The notes beneath the pieces were generated by a model. The model was not told the DNA's origin, did not search any database, and was given only the letters and a program-made list of their open reading frames with translations. DNA of 32,602 nt from Candidatus Parcubacteria bacterium (GTDB lineage: Bacteria > Patescibacteriota > Patescibacteriia > Patescibacteriales > UBA12075). This document shows positions 23,327 to 30,860 of the stretch, piece after piece. The DNA lies in assembly GCA_023142215.1 (NCBI GenBank), contig JAGLJW010000016.1, positions 1 to 32,602 on the forward strand. The letters are read 5' to 3'. A program made the translations under genes and the position numbers. Numbering within the stretch: the stretch's first letter is position 1; every line of letters begins with the position of its first letter.

Positions 23327-23513
23327 CTGTTATTATAAAACTTTTTGGAAAAGAAAAAAGGATTGAGTGTTTGTGTTGGTTGAAGTTTTGTTTGGGTTTG
23401 TGTATAGAGTTTTTTGTTGGTGAGTATGGTTTTAATTCTTTATTAAGAAGCAAAACTATACTCATCAGCTCTAAACTCTATTCCCGTAAAACTTTAATCA
23501 ACTCTCAATCCTT
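23297..23513 (-). ncRNA. Structured RNA gene, copy 1 (~215 nt, unknown class)
   Basis: On the minus strand the predicted transcript begins at about 23513, the first base of a closing stem (AAGGATTGAG, 23513-23504, pairing with 23367-23358). Long interrupted stems follow: 23502-23488 with 23375-23389, 23481-23473 with 23404-23412 and 23469-23452 with 23416-23433, plus an apical 5-bp stem at 23449-23445/23440-23436. The result is a rod of about 156 nt, then a linker and an intrinsic terminator. A good promoter precedes it. A second copy lies 1.24 kb away. Some stem positions are A-C on this strand but G-U on the other, so antisense transcription is not excluded. The outline recalls 6S RNA, but I cannot assign a family. 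Confidence 0.6.
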
Positions 23514-23630
23514 ATTAATATAATAGCATATAGAAATAATATGTCAAATGACTAATGTTAGTTTAAACTCTATTAAATAGTTGAAAAATATTATAAAATA
23601 AAAAAGTTATCCACAGATAGAATTAATATA
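23300..23630. repeat. ~330-bp direct repeat, copy 1
   Basis: About 330 bp, from the terminator hairpin through the RNA, its promoter and about 80 bp upstream, recur at 24540-24866 in the same orientation. The core from 23352 to 23550 differs mainly at the apical loop and single bases; similarity weakens in the last 80 bp. The two copies flank the gene at 23806-24441. The outer part contains TTATCCACA (23607-23615), an exact DnaA-box match that is TTATCAACA in copy 2. Confidence 0.92.
23520..23547 (-). promoter_or_regulatory. Promoter of RNA copy 1
   Basis: On the minus strand TTGACA (23547-23542) and TATTAT (23525-23520) are 16 bp apart, with TGC directly before the -10 as an extended element. 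The start site expected 7 bp downstream coincides with the first base of the closing RNA stem. It is identical in copy 2. Confidence 0.75.
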
Positions 23631-23805
23631 AAACATAAAAAACTATTAAAAAATAGTTCTTTTTGTTAAAGTAATTCTACTTACACTCAATATTTCAGTG
23701 GACTGTGCTTGTTTGAAGCTGAGCTTCAACGAGGTGGAGATGAAAACTGATAGTTGTCATTCTAGCTTTTTTAAGAAGAACAGGGGATACTATTTTGTTC
23801 CAAGA

Positions 23806-24441
23806 TTATAAAATATCTTTATAGTTATTAAGCATATCAATATAAGTATGCTCAATTTTTTTAACCAGTACTTCATCTTTTAATAATTCTTCTGTTTTAG
23901 TTTTGATCTTAATACCAAGTTTTTCGTTTATACCAAGAGCAAGCCACATATTAAAATTATCCTCAACTGTTATTTTCTTTTTATCTTTGTATAAATCAAC
24001 CATTATTTGGTTGTATTTTTTTATTTCATTAATATTTTCTCCATTTGGGTTGTACGAAAAAGCGAGATATTTTAAATATTTTTGAATTGGAAATTGTTGC
24101 ATATCATTCATGTCTTGGATTATTTTCATTGAAGTTGATATTATCCATCTTTGTTCATCATATCCGTTATGCTTTTTAGAAAAGAACTTTGGTAATACTC
24201 TTTTTTTCATTCGGTTTTGCATTATATCGCAAATTTGATGAACTTGCCAACCTTTCTTAAAATCATCTTTAGCGAATGCTGGATTTAAAATATCATCGTT
24301 GTGAGTCAATTCCCTGTCTATTTTTGTAACATAATGACTATCAGGGTAAATTGTTCCTGATATATATTTTTCTATATCTTGCACTTGATACTTGTTTTTT
24401 AAATCAAGAGCAAAGCGAATATGTGTTGCTTCTAATGACAT
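23806..24441 (-). CDS. Putative metal-dependent hydrolase (zinc-dependent phospholipase C-like pattern)
   Basis: The 211-residue, mostly helical protein has histidines and aspartates in an order recalling Zn-dependent phospholipase C/S1-P1-like proteins: THIRFALDL near the N-terminus, GTIYPDSHYVTKIDRELTHND (about residues 29-49) and GWQVHQICD (about 65-73). The H...PD...H...H...D pattern suggests a multi-metal hydrolase, but the match is weak and no catalytic set can be confirmed. It has no signal peptide, so it is probably cytosolic. Two copies of the structured RNA repeat flank it in the same orientation, as if it were cargo between them. No clear promoter is visible. Confidence 0.6.
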   Translation of the reverse strand: MSLEATHIRFALDLKNKYQVQDIEKYISGTIYPDSHYVTKIDRELTHNDDILNPAFAKDDFKKGWQVHQICDIMQNRMKKRVLPKFFSKKHNGYDEQRWIISTSMKIIQDMNDMQQFPIQKYLKYLAFSYNPNGENINEIKKYNQIMVDLYKDKKKITVEDNFNMWLALGINEKLGIKIKTKTEELLKDEVLVKKIEHTYIDMLNNYKDIL

Positions 24442-24537
24442 ATTATAATTTTATCATAAAAGTTAGAATTAGTCCCGTTATTATAAAAAAAATACGTCAA
24501 ATGTAATTTTTTGTAATTTTGTGGGACAATAGTATAC

Positions 24538-24563
24538 AAAAAAAGGCTTATATAAGCCTTTTT
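24538..24563 (-). terminator. Intrinsic terminator of RNA copy 2
   Basis: AAAAAGGCTTA (24540-24550) pairs with TAAGCCTTTTT (24553-24563); seven T follow on the minus strand. Both arms differ from copy 1 while pairing is kept. Confidence 0.8.
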
Positions 24564-24749
24564 ATTAAAATAAAATTTTTTAAAAAAGAAAAAAGGATTG
24601 AGTGTTTGTGTTGGTTGAAGTTTTGTTTGGGTTTGTGTATAGAGTTTTTTGTTGGTGAGTATGGTTTTAATTCTTTAAGCAAGAAGCAAAACTATACTCA
24701 TCAGCTCTAAACTCTATTCCCGTAAAACTTTAATCAACTCTCAATCCTT
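24538..24749 (-). ncRNA. Structured RNA gene, copy 2 (~212 nt, unknown class)
   Basis: This is the second copy of the RNA at 23297-23513, on the minus strand. The closing stem and all internal stems are unchanged; the apical loop is TAAGC-like instead of TATT (one base longer), while the 5-bp stem TTCTT/AAGAA below it is kept. The downstream linker and terminator hairpin have diverged in sequence but still fold. It ends about 97 bp before the start of the hydrolase-like gene, in the same relation as copy 1 to the zinc-ribbon gene. Confidence 0.6.
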
Positions 24750-24866
24750 ATTAATATAATAGCATATAGAAATAATATGTCAAATGACCAATGTTAGTTA
24801 AAATTCTATTGAATAATTGAATAATATTATAAAATAAAAAAGTTATCAACAAATAGAATTAAGATG
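24540..24866. repeat. ~330-bp direct repeat, copy 2
   Basis: It aligns to 23300-23630 with an offset of 1235-1236 bp. See the copy 1 entry for extent and divergence. Confidence 0.92.
24756..24783 (-). promoter_or_regulatory. Promoter of RNA copy 2
   Basis: It carries the same TTGACA, 16-bp spacer and TGC-TATTAT as copy 1 (minus strand, 24783 to 24756), with no base change. Confidence 0.75.
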
Positions 24867-25073
24867 AAAGACAAAACAGGAAGAAGTATTAATTAATTTT
24901 CTTTCTGAATTACGATAAGGATGATATGTTTTGTATTATTTTTCGTGTATTTTATTATACTAATTTCAGCAGGTATTGACTTATCCCCCATAATCCCCTA
25001 TAATACCTTATATAACTAATAAGAGTTATTCGTTTGAATCCATTGCTACGAATGCGGAATATGCGAATAAATA

Positions 25074-26153
25074 ATGAATATGATTAAAGAAAATAAATTA
25101 ATAGCGAGATTAAATTGGAAAAAATTTGAAGATACACAAAAAATACAGCGATTGCTTACAGAGATTGATGAGCTTAAAGGCAGATGGATTGCGGGGGTGA
25201 AATTATCACCGCAGATTTTAAATAAATTAAAAAAATCTGTAGTTATCACTTCCGCTGGAGCTAGTACTCGTATTGAGGGTGCTGAATTATCTGATGAGGA
25301 GATAGAAAAATTGTTTAAAGGTTTGAAAATTAAAAAATTTACCACCAGAGACGAACAGGAGGTTGCTGGTTATAAAGAATTGTTGGAAAATATTTTTAAT
25401 TCTTGGGAGAAAATAAAATTTAACGAAAATTCTATTAAACATTTTCATCAAGAATTATTAAAGTATTCCGAAAAAGATAAAAAACATTTGGGTAATTATA
25501 AATTTGGGAGCAATAGAGTTGAGGCGATTGATGCTAGTGGTAAAGTAATTGGTATTGTTTTTGAACCAACTCCTCCGCATCTAACTCCTAAAGAAATGTC
25601 TGAATTAATTGAATGGACTCAAAATGCCTTTAAAGAGAATTTAATTCATCCATTGCTTATCATTGGAAATTTTGTGTTAGAGTTTTTGGCAATTCATCCT
25701 TTTCAAGATGGTAATGGTCGATCTTCACGTGTGTTAACAAATTTCTTAATGCTTCAGTCGGGATATGAATATATGCCGTATGTTTCGCATGAGAAATTTA
25801 TAGAAGACAATAAAGTAGATTATTATTTAGCACTTAAAAAAAGTCAGGGAGATTGGAAAAAACGTAAGAGCGATATTGTACATTGGATGATTTTCTTTTT
25901 AACAATTTTACTTGAACAGGCAAAGATGGCGATTAAAATTAATGAGAGTGAAAGAATAGAACCTTTCCTGTCAGAAAAGCAATTAAAAGTATGGCAGTAT
26001 TTTGGGGAGCATGAATATGTTACTTCAAAAGATATTCGGGAGAACTTAGGAATCAAAGAAGCTACAGCGTTGCAGATTTTGAATAAGCTTTTGGAAATGA
26101 AAAAGATTGAGAGGCTTGGAATGGGAAGAGGTGTTCGTTATAGGAAAATATAA
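25074..26153 (+). CDS. Fic-domain protein with N-terminal inhibitory motif and C-terminal winged helix
   Basis: Fic enzymes attach AMP (or other groups) to target proteins. The 359-residue protein has the inhibitory helix motif STRIEG (residues 64-69, S/T-x-x-x-E-G/N), which normally blocks ATP in class II Fic proteins. It also has a complete active site HPFQDGNGR (208-216) with catalytic His208, and the flap region before it. Residues 300-359 form a winged-helix domain (LKVWQYFGEHEYVTSKDIRENLG, ATALQILNKLLEMKKIERLG), suggesting DNA binding or self-regulation. It is 22 bp upstream of the HNH-TPR-PIN gene in the same direction, so they are probably cotranscribed. There is no separate antitoxin gene. 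Confidence 0.92.
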   Translation: MNMIKENKLIARLNWKKFEDTQKIQRLLTEIDELKGRWIAGVKLSPQILNKLKKSVVITSAGASTRIEGAELSDEEIEKLFKGLKIKKFTTRDEQEVAGYKELLENIFNSWEKIKFNENSIKHFHQELLKYSEKDKKHLGNYKFGSNRVEAIDASGKVIGIVFEPTPPHLTPKEMSELIEWTQNAFKENLIHPLLIIGNFVLEFLAIHPFQDGNGRSSRVLTNFLMLQSGYEYMPYVSHEKFIEDNKVDYYLALKKSQGDWKKRKSDIVHWMIFFLTILLEQAKMAIKINESERIEPFLSEKQLKVWQYFGEHEYVTSKDIRENLGIKEATALQILNKLLEMKKIERLGMGRGVRYRKI

Positions 26154-26175
26154 AAAATGTATAAATTATAAATAA

Positions 26176-29100
26176 ATGTCTATTAGAAAGAAACAAGTTA
26201 ATTTAACTACAAAATTAAAAGTTTACATTAACTGTGGTGGTAAGTGTGGTTTTCCAAACTGCAAAGAACATTTGGTTGAGGAAGATAGCATAGTAGGAGA
26301 TATAGCTCATATAAAAGCAAGAAGTGATGGAGGCCCAAGAGGTAATATTGATTTATCGGAAGAAAAAAGAAATTCACCAGATAATTTGATAGCCTTGTGC
26401 AAGAAGCATCACAAGATAATAGATGACCATCCAGATAAATATAGTGTCGAAGATATGGAAAAATGGAAGAATGATATAGAGGAATGGGCCATAAAATCAC
26501 CTGAAAAAACTGAGTTTGGTAAAAAACTAATATTAATAATGTTGTCTGAGTTGGAAAAAGAATTAGATAGAGGTAATGGAAAGTATGTACTTAAAACCAT
26601 TCAATCAATTAAGATTATCTCAGAAACTCTGGAGGATGATAGCGTTAATAGTGAGCTTGAAATATTAAAGGCAAGAGTCAAACAAAGTTTAGAAGACGTG
26701 AGTGAGGCCAAGAAACTATTAAAAAGCATTTCCAAACTTTATCCCAAAAATATTAAATCTATTCTTTATTTAGCTGAAATTTTTTTAAATGAGGGCGACT
26801 ACGATAAAAATGAAGAGTTATTAAAACAAGCTAAGAAGATAGATAAAAATCATTGGCTTTTTGTTATTGAACAATTGATTAGGAAGCTTCGTTTAAACCA
26901 AAGTATTGATACAACAAAAATTTATGAAAATGATTTTCCCAAAAATGAAAAACAAAAATCTATCTACTATCGTATTTATTCTCATTTTTATCAAAAAGAT
27001 AAAAATTATACAAAAGCTGATGAGTTTATAGAAAAATCAATTAAACTATATCCATGCTCATTTTCTAGCTTTAATACTAAGTTAGCTTTCAGTTTAGAGA
27101 GATTAGTTGAAAAAGGTTTTCCTCTTAAACATATAGAAAAGGCGGAGGAGATATTAAATCAAATTAATGAAATAGAAATAGAAAATAGTAATTGGGATGA
27201 TTTATATATTAGCAGTAAAACTATTTTAGAGTTTAGAAAGTTTTATATTTATGTAGTTCAGCAAAACTATAAAAAGATTATTTATGCTGGCAAAAAACTT
27301 GTTGACCTAATAATGCAATGCTCATTTGATTTAGATGTAGATAATTTTTTAAATTTACTTTTAACGCATTATCGTCCAGAAAAAGAAGATTTTGAGAAAA
27401 TTATTAAATACTTATCAGATAAAAACATCACTTATGATCTTGCAAAATCTTTGGCTTTTCAATTTTGTGAAAGGGGTAAATTATTTGCTGATGGCAAAAA
27501 GTTTTTATCTGCAAAGAATGAAAAAATTAAAGATTTAATTTTACACATAGAAGCAGGGAAGAAAAATGAAGTAATTGATTTTTTGAAAAAAGATTTACAG
27601 TTAATGTTAACGTTTGCAAATTGTTTAAAAGATAATCCTAGTTTGAGGAAAGATATAATTGACAATATACCAGACGATGACAACATCCAAAAAGAAAAAA
27701 TTTATCTATTATATTACTCTGATATAGAAGAATATAATAACGCCTTTAAAATCGTGCAAAACATAGAGTTTGAAAATGCAAATTATCTTGATTGCGAAAT
27801 ATCTTTAAAAGTGGTTCGAGAAAAACAAGCTTGGGAAATGGAGGTAAAAATTTTAGATAGATTATTCAAGTTAGAAAAAAATGAAAGAAAACAATTGACA
27901 TATAAGTTAGACCAATTTACTGCTTGTATGAAGATGGAAGATTATTTAGAGGTAATAAACATAGGCAAATATTTGTTAAGCAATCCCCAAACTTTTGAGT
28001 TAATAGATGAAAAGAATCAAGAACTATTGTTAGGACAAACAATAACCGCTTATTTACAAAGAAGCGAAGAAAAAGATGCCCTGAGGTTGTTTCAGAAATA
28101 TCCTAACATCATTAAAAGTTTTGAATTTGTTATTTCTGTAGAAGCTGAAGTTTATTTAAAAAATGAAGATTATAAAAAAGCATTATTGTCATTGTGTAAT
28201 GGAATTAAAAAAATCAGGAAGCCTACTAAAGAACAATACGGATATTTATTTTTTCAATTCGTCCAATTAAGCAATTCTGGTGTTGCTAAAATTGAAACAC
28301 TTGAAAAAATTACAAACAATTTTTTTGTAAAATTTAAAAACCAAGAGCAGTGGTATTATGTTGGTGATGAAGATGAGTTGGATGCTACTAAAATTAACTC
28401 CGCAAATAATAAATATAATTTGCTTATTGGTAAAAAGGTAAATGATAAAATAGAGTTTCCGGAGGATAAATATCAAACCAATAAAGAAGAAAGAAAGATT
28501 GAAAATATTTTAAATTTAGAGGCTTATATAAACTGGAAAGCTCACGATAGTTTTTTTAGTTTGTCAAAGCAAGGTAGGTGGGATATGGGAGTAGCAATTG
28601 AAGTGCCAAATGATGAAAATGGTGGTATAGATGTTAATAATGTAATAAATTTTATTAAAGACCAGCAAGAAAGAGGTAAAGAATTTTTTGGAGGCTATTG
28701 TTCGAATAATTACCCTTTTGCATTCTTGGCTTTAAGTGAGGGAGGGGTGACTAATGCAATTGGTAAAATCACAAAAGAAAATAAAGGGTTTATACGATTT
28801 TCTGATGGTTCAGTTCAGGATATAAATAAACAAGGGCAAGTAGCTGAAAAAATAATAGAGAATTCGGAAGTGTTTTTAGACGGCACAACAGCTCTCTTTT
28901 TAGCTGAAACAGGTTTATTGAAAAAAATAAAACCCTTCATTCCAAATTTAAAAGTGCCTCAATCGGTTATCACCTTTTTATTTAAAACTTTGGAGAAATT
29001 TAATATTACACCTGGACAGATTGGTCATATGGGATGTGTTGATGACAAATTAGTATCTGATAAGATTGATAAAGCAAAAAACGAAAGGATAAAAAACAAC

Positions 29101-29820
29101 TTTAAACAAAGTATAGAGATTTTAGAAAAAGACAAAAACAATATTTTCTCCATTTCTCAAGCAAATAAATCTGAACATTTTTCAGAAAGCAATATTGCTC
29201 CTGAATTAACAGACGCTTGTATTTTAGCACAAAAAAATAATGCCATTATAATAACCGAAGATTTCTTATATTTGCAAGCCAATAATTTGCAAACTAAAAA
29301 GGGCATACCAGAATATTGCTCACTATTTTCTATAGCCAAAAAGTTGCTTGAGAAGAATAAAATATCTTTTGATGACTACTTAAATATTTATTCCTATCTA
29401 TCTTCTTATAGATGCAGATTTTTAGATTTAAACGCAGACCTAATGATTAAATCTGTTTTTAGAGAAGTTGATAATATCAAATTTGAACCTCAAAAACTAC
29501 ACTATTTAAATCTTAATTTAACATTAACGGAAGAGTATGGGGTTAAACCAGAAAATGCCATAACTGTATTGAGTGAATTTATTTCAAGAATTATAGTGGC
29601 AAATATTGTCACCTTAGAAAATGTAAAAGAAATTTATGAGATTGTTTTGATTTCATCTTTATTTAAAGGGGAAAAGGATAATTGTTCAGCTTTATTAGAA
29701 AAATGTGAGAAGACGATAGTTGGATATTTTGAAAAGTATCATCTTTATTCTATTCCTGATTATACAAAAGAAAAAATTGCAGAATTGGAAAAACAACTAA
29801 ACGTACACACTATTTCGTAA
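26176..29820 (+). CDS. Large HNH-TPR-PIN multidomain protein, candidate defence effector
   Basis: The 1214-residue protein starts with an HNH endonuclease domain: Cys24 and Cys29, DIAHIKARSDGGPRG (42-56, His45), and NLIALCKKHHKIID (70-83, Cys75, His78, His79). A long helical region (about 100-710) has TPR-like pairs such as KSILYLAEIFLNEGDYDKNEELL and YYRIYSHFYQKDKNYTKADEFI. Around 741-760, LLIGKKVNDKIEF resembles the GreA/GreB C-terminal fold. A PIN-like nuclease domain follows at about 890-1080 (VFLDGTTALFLAETGLL, then ELTDACILAQ and IIITEDFLYLQAN with acidic residues). The tail is helical. Two nuclease folds joined by a repeat scaffold suggest damage- or phage-triggered cleavage; this is inference. 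No signal peptide. Confidence 0.85.
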   Translation: MSIRKKQVNLTTKLKVYINCGGKCGFPNCKEHLVEEDSIVGDIAHIKARSDGGPRGNIDLSEEKRNSPDNLIALCKKHHKIIDDHPDKYSVEDMEKWKNDIEEWAIKSPEKTEFGKKLILIMLSELEKELDRGNGKYVLKTIQSIKIISETLEDDSVNSELEILKARVKQSLEDVSEAKKLLKSISKLYPKNIKSILYLAEIFLNEGDYDKNEELLKQAKKIDKNHWLFVIEQLIRKLRLNQSIDTTKIYENDFPKNEKQKSIYYRIYSHFYQKDKNYTKADEFIEKSIKLYPCSFSSFNTKLAFSLERLVEKGFPLKHIEKAEEILNQINEIEIENSNWDDLYISSKTILEFRKFYIYVVQQNYKKIIYAGKKLVDLIMQCSFDLDVDNFLNLLLTHYRPEKEDFEKIIKYLSDKNITYDLAKSLAFQFCERGKLFADGKKFLSAKNEKIKDLILHIEAGKKNEVIDFLKKDLQLMLTFANCLKDNPSLRKDIIDNIPDDDNIQKEKIYLLYYSDIEEYNNAFKIVQNIEFENANYLDCEISLKVVREKQAWEMEVKILDRLFKLEKNERKQLTYKLDQFTACMKMEDYLEVINIGKYLLSNPQTFELIDEKNQELLLGQTITAYLQRSEEKDALRLFQKYPNIIKSFEFVISVEAEVYLKNEDYKKALLSLCNGIKKIRKPTKEQYGYLFFQFVQLSNSGVAKIETLEKITNNFFVKFKNQEQWYYVGDEDELDATKINSANNKYNLLIGKKVNDKIEFPEDKYQTNKEERKIENILNLEAYINWKAHDSFFSLSKQGRWDMGVAIEVPNDENGGIDVNNVINFIKDQQERGKEFFGGYCSNNYPFAFLALSEGGVTNAIGKITKENKGFIRFSDGSVQDINKQGQVAEKIIENSEVFLDGTTALFLAETGLLKKIKPFIPNLKVPQSVITFLFKTLEKFNITPGQIGHMGCVDDKLVSDKIDKAKNERIKNNFKQSIEILEKDKNNIFSISQANKSEHFSESNIAPELTDACILAQKNNAIIITEDFLYLQANNLQTKKGIPEYCSLFSIAKKLLEKNKISFDDYLNIYSYLSSYRCRFLDLNADLMIKSVFREVDNIKFEPQKLHYLNLNLTLTEEYGVKPENAITVLSEFISRIIVANIVTLENVKEIYEIVLISSLFKGEKDNCSALLEKCEKTIVGYFEKYHLYSIPDYTKEKIAELEKQLNVHTIS

Positions 29821-29875
29821 AATAAAAAAGAAATTATTTTTTAGTAAATACGATATGTCCCGTTACAAAATTAAG

Positions 29876-30115
29876 CTATTTCTGCTTTAATGAAAAATAA
29901 AAGAATTTTTCATCTTTTAACTCCATAGCTAATACATCTTCATAATCCGTATCTAGTAAATATTCATTCTCTTCTATAAAATTATCAAAAGCCTTTTTTT
30001 CATCTTCTCCGCTAGCAGTTCCAAGCACCTGTAAATTTTCAATATCAGGCATATTTGATTCGGTATTTGGTTGAAAAGTATAACCCTCTTGGGTTAAAAA
30101 AATAAAATGTCTCAT
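29876..30115 (-). CDS. Small acidic protein, last gene of the AAA/RloB operon
   Basis: The 79-residue acidic protein begins MRHFIFLTQEGYTFQPN and ends FFYFSLKQK, with two short beta-rich parts around a helix (EDEKKAFDNFIEENEYLL). I recognise no family. It begins 4 bp past the stop of the winged-helix gene, so it belongs to the four-gene minus-strand operon led by the AAA ATPase. It converges on the HNH-TPR-PIN gene with 55 bp between stops and no clear terminator. Partner or immunity protein of the operon is a guess. Confidence 0.65.
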   Translation of the reverse strand: MRHFIFLTQEGYTFQPNTESNMPDIENLQVLGTASGEDEKKAFDNFIEENEYLLDTDYEDVLAMELKDEKFFYFSLKQK

Positions 30116-30119
30116 AAAT

Positions 30120-30317
30120 TTAGTTTAGTTTATATCTTCCTCGAGAAACGAAACTTAAATAGCCTTTATCTTGAAGTAATTGTAATTGTTGTCTAATTTT
30201 ATCTTTAACGTGATTATTGTCAGGATGTTTTTTAACCCAATCTTCAGTTAAAACATGAATCTTTTGGGAGTTGCTTTTGTATTTATCTGCTATTTGGTTA
30301 TTTAAGTTTGTTTGCAT
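30120..30317 (-). CDS. Stand-alone winged-helix protein like the Dam-replacing/DpnI C-terminal domain
   Basis: The 65-residue protein closely resembles the winged-helix domain at the C-terminus of Dam-replacing / DpnI-type restriction proteins: KIHVLTEDWVKKH, then a recognition helix KIRQQLQLLQDKGYLSF and the wing SRGRYKLN. In those enzymes the domain reads methylated DNA after the catalytic part; here no catalytic part exists in any frame nearby. It could be a regulator of its operon or a degenerate remnant. It lies 9 bp after the RloB-like gene and 4 bp before the small acidic gene. Confidence 0.7.
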   Translation of the reverse strand: MQTNLNNQIADKYKSNSQKIHVLTEDWVKKHPDNNHVKDKIRQQLQLLQDKGYLSFVSRGRYKLN

Positions 30318-30326
30318 AACTTGTTT

Positions 30327-30857
30327 TTATTTACCTTCCATTATCTGAAGAATATCATCTAATATTTTAATCGTTTTTCTTTTTTCTTCAAGCAACTCTT
30401 TCTTAAAAAGATTATTATATTCATAAGCTTCTTTTCTTTGCCTTTTATTTATATATTCAGACTCAAACATTTTTTTACATTCTGGAGAATCGTTGCTTAT
30501 TTTACTTGAGCCTAGAATAGATAAAAGTAAATGTTCAAGACAGGGAGTGTTTTCTATCAGCTCAATTTTCTTACTTCCAGCGATTTTTCTTGCTTCTTCA
30601 ATTTCGCCTTTTGGTTTGTCATTATCCAAAACAACAACTCTTCTATCAAATTCTCCTAACACTCTACTGGCATCAATTACAATATTAGCTGAATTTCCAC
30701 CCCTGCCTTTTCTAACAGTAATAGCTACGTTAGTATCACAACAGTATAACTTTTTTAAATGCTTTAAAAACATTTGCTCATTCATACCTTCGCCAAAAAT
30801 CAACAAAGTTTTATTTGCTTGGCGTCTTTTTCTTTTATATGGATTTGTTCTCGACAT
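30327..30857 (-). CDS. RloB-like TOPRIM protein (AbiLii-type)
   Basis: The 176-residue protein has the TOPRIM-like core of the RloB family: LLIFGEGMNEQMFLKHL (Glu23, Glu27), the acidic strand VVVLDNDKP (Asp78, Asp80) and a conserved Glu in IENTPCLEHLLLSILG (about 101-116). Its first 16 residues are strongly basic. RloB proteins pair with AAA ATPases; the pair AbiLi-AbiLii is known as an abortive-infection phage defence. The ATPase gene ends 3 bp upstream. TOPRIM proteins in such pairs are thought to act as nucleases, but activity here is inferred. Confidence 0.85.
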   Translation of the reverse strand: MSRTNPYKRKRRQANKTLLIFGEGMNEQMFLKHLKKLYCCDTNVAITVRKGRGGNSANIVIDASRVLGEFDRRVVVLDNDKPKGEIEEARKIAGSKKIELIENTPCLEHLLLSILGSSKISNDSPECKKMFESEYINKRQRKEAYEYNNLFKKELLEEKRKTIKILDDILQIMEGK

Positions 30858-30860
30858 GTA

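Larger units (their letters stand above)
23182..23805. other. 624-bp gap holding RNA copy 1
   Basis: Besides the zinc-ribbon promoter, the RNA gene and its promoter, this gap contains a small hairpin with a U-tract on the plus strand (AACTATT 23641-23647 with AATAGTT 23652-23658, then TTTTT). From 23665 to 23805, downstream of the hydrolase-like gene, I see nothing further. Confidence 0.6.
24442..25073. other. 632-bp gap holding RNA copy 2
   Basis: It contains the second RNA gene with terminator and promoter, and the diverging upstream part of the repeat. From 24870 to 25073, before the Fic gene, I find no convincing promoter consensus and no ORF. Confidence 0.6.

Noticed and set aside
24519..24710. 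Plus-strand ORF of 63 codons across RNA copy 2
   Set aside because: It runs over the terminator and the GT-rich arm of the RNA. The RNA body copy has no equivalent start, and it carries no protein motif.
23358..24749. Structured RNA as a retron or tmRNA
   Set aside because: No reverse transcriptase is nearby, and the transcript has no tRNA-like end or tag reading frame.
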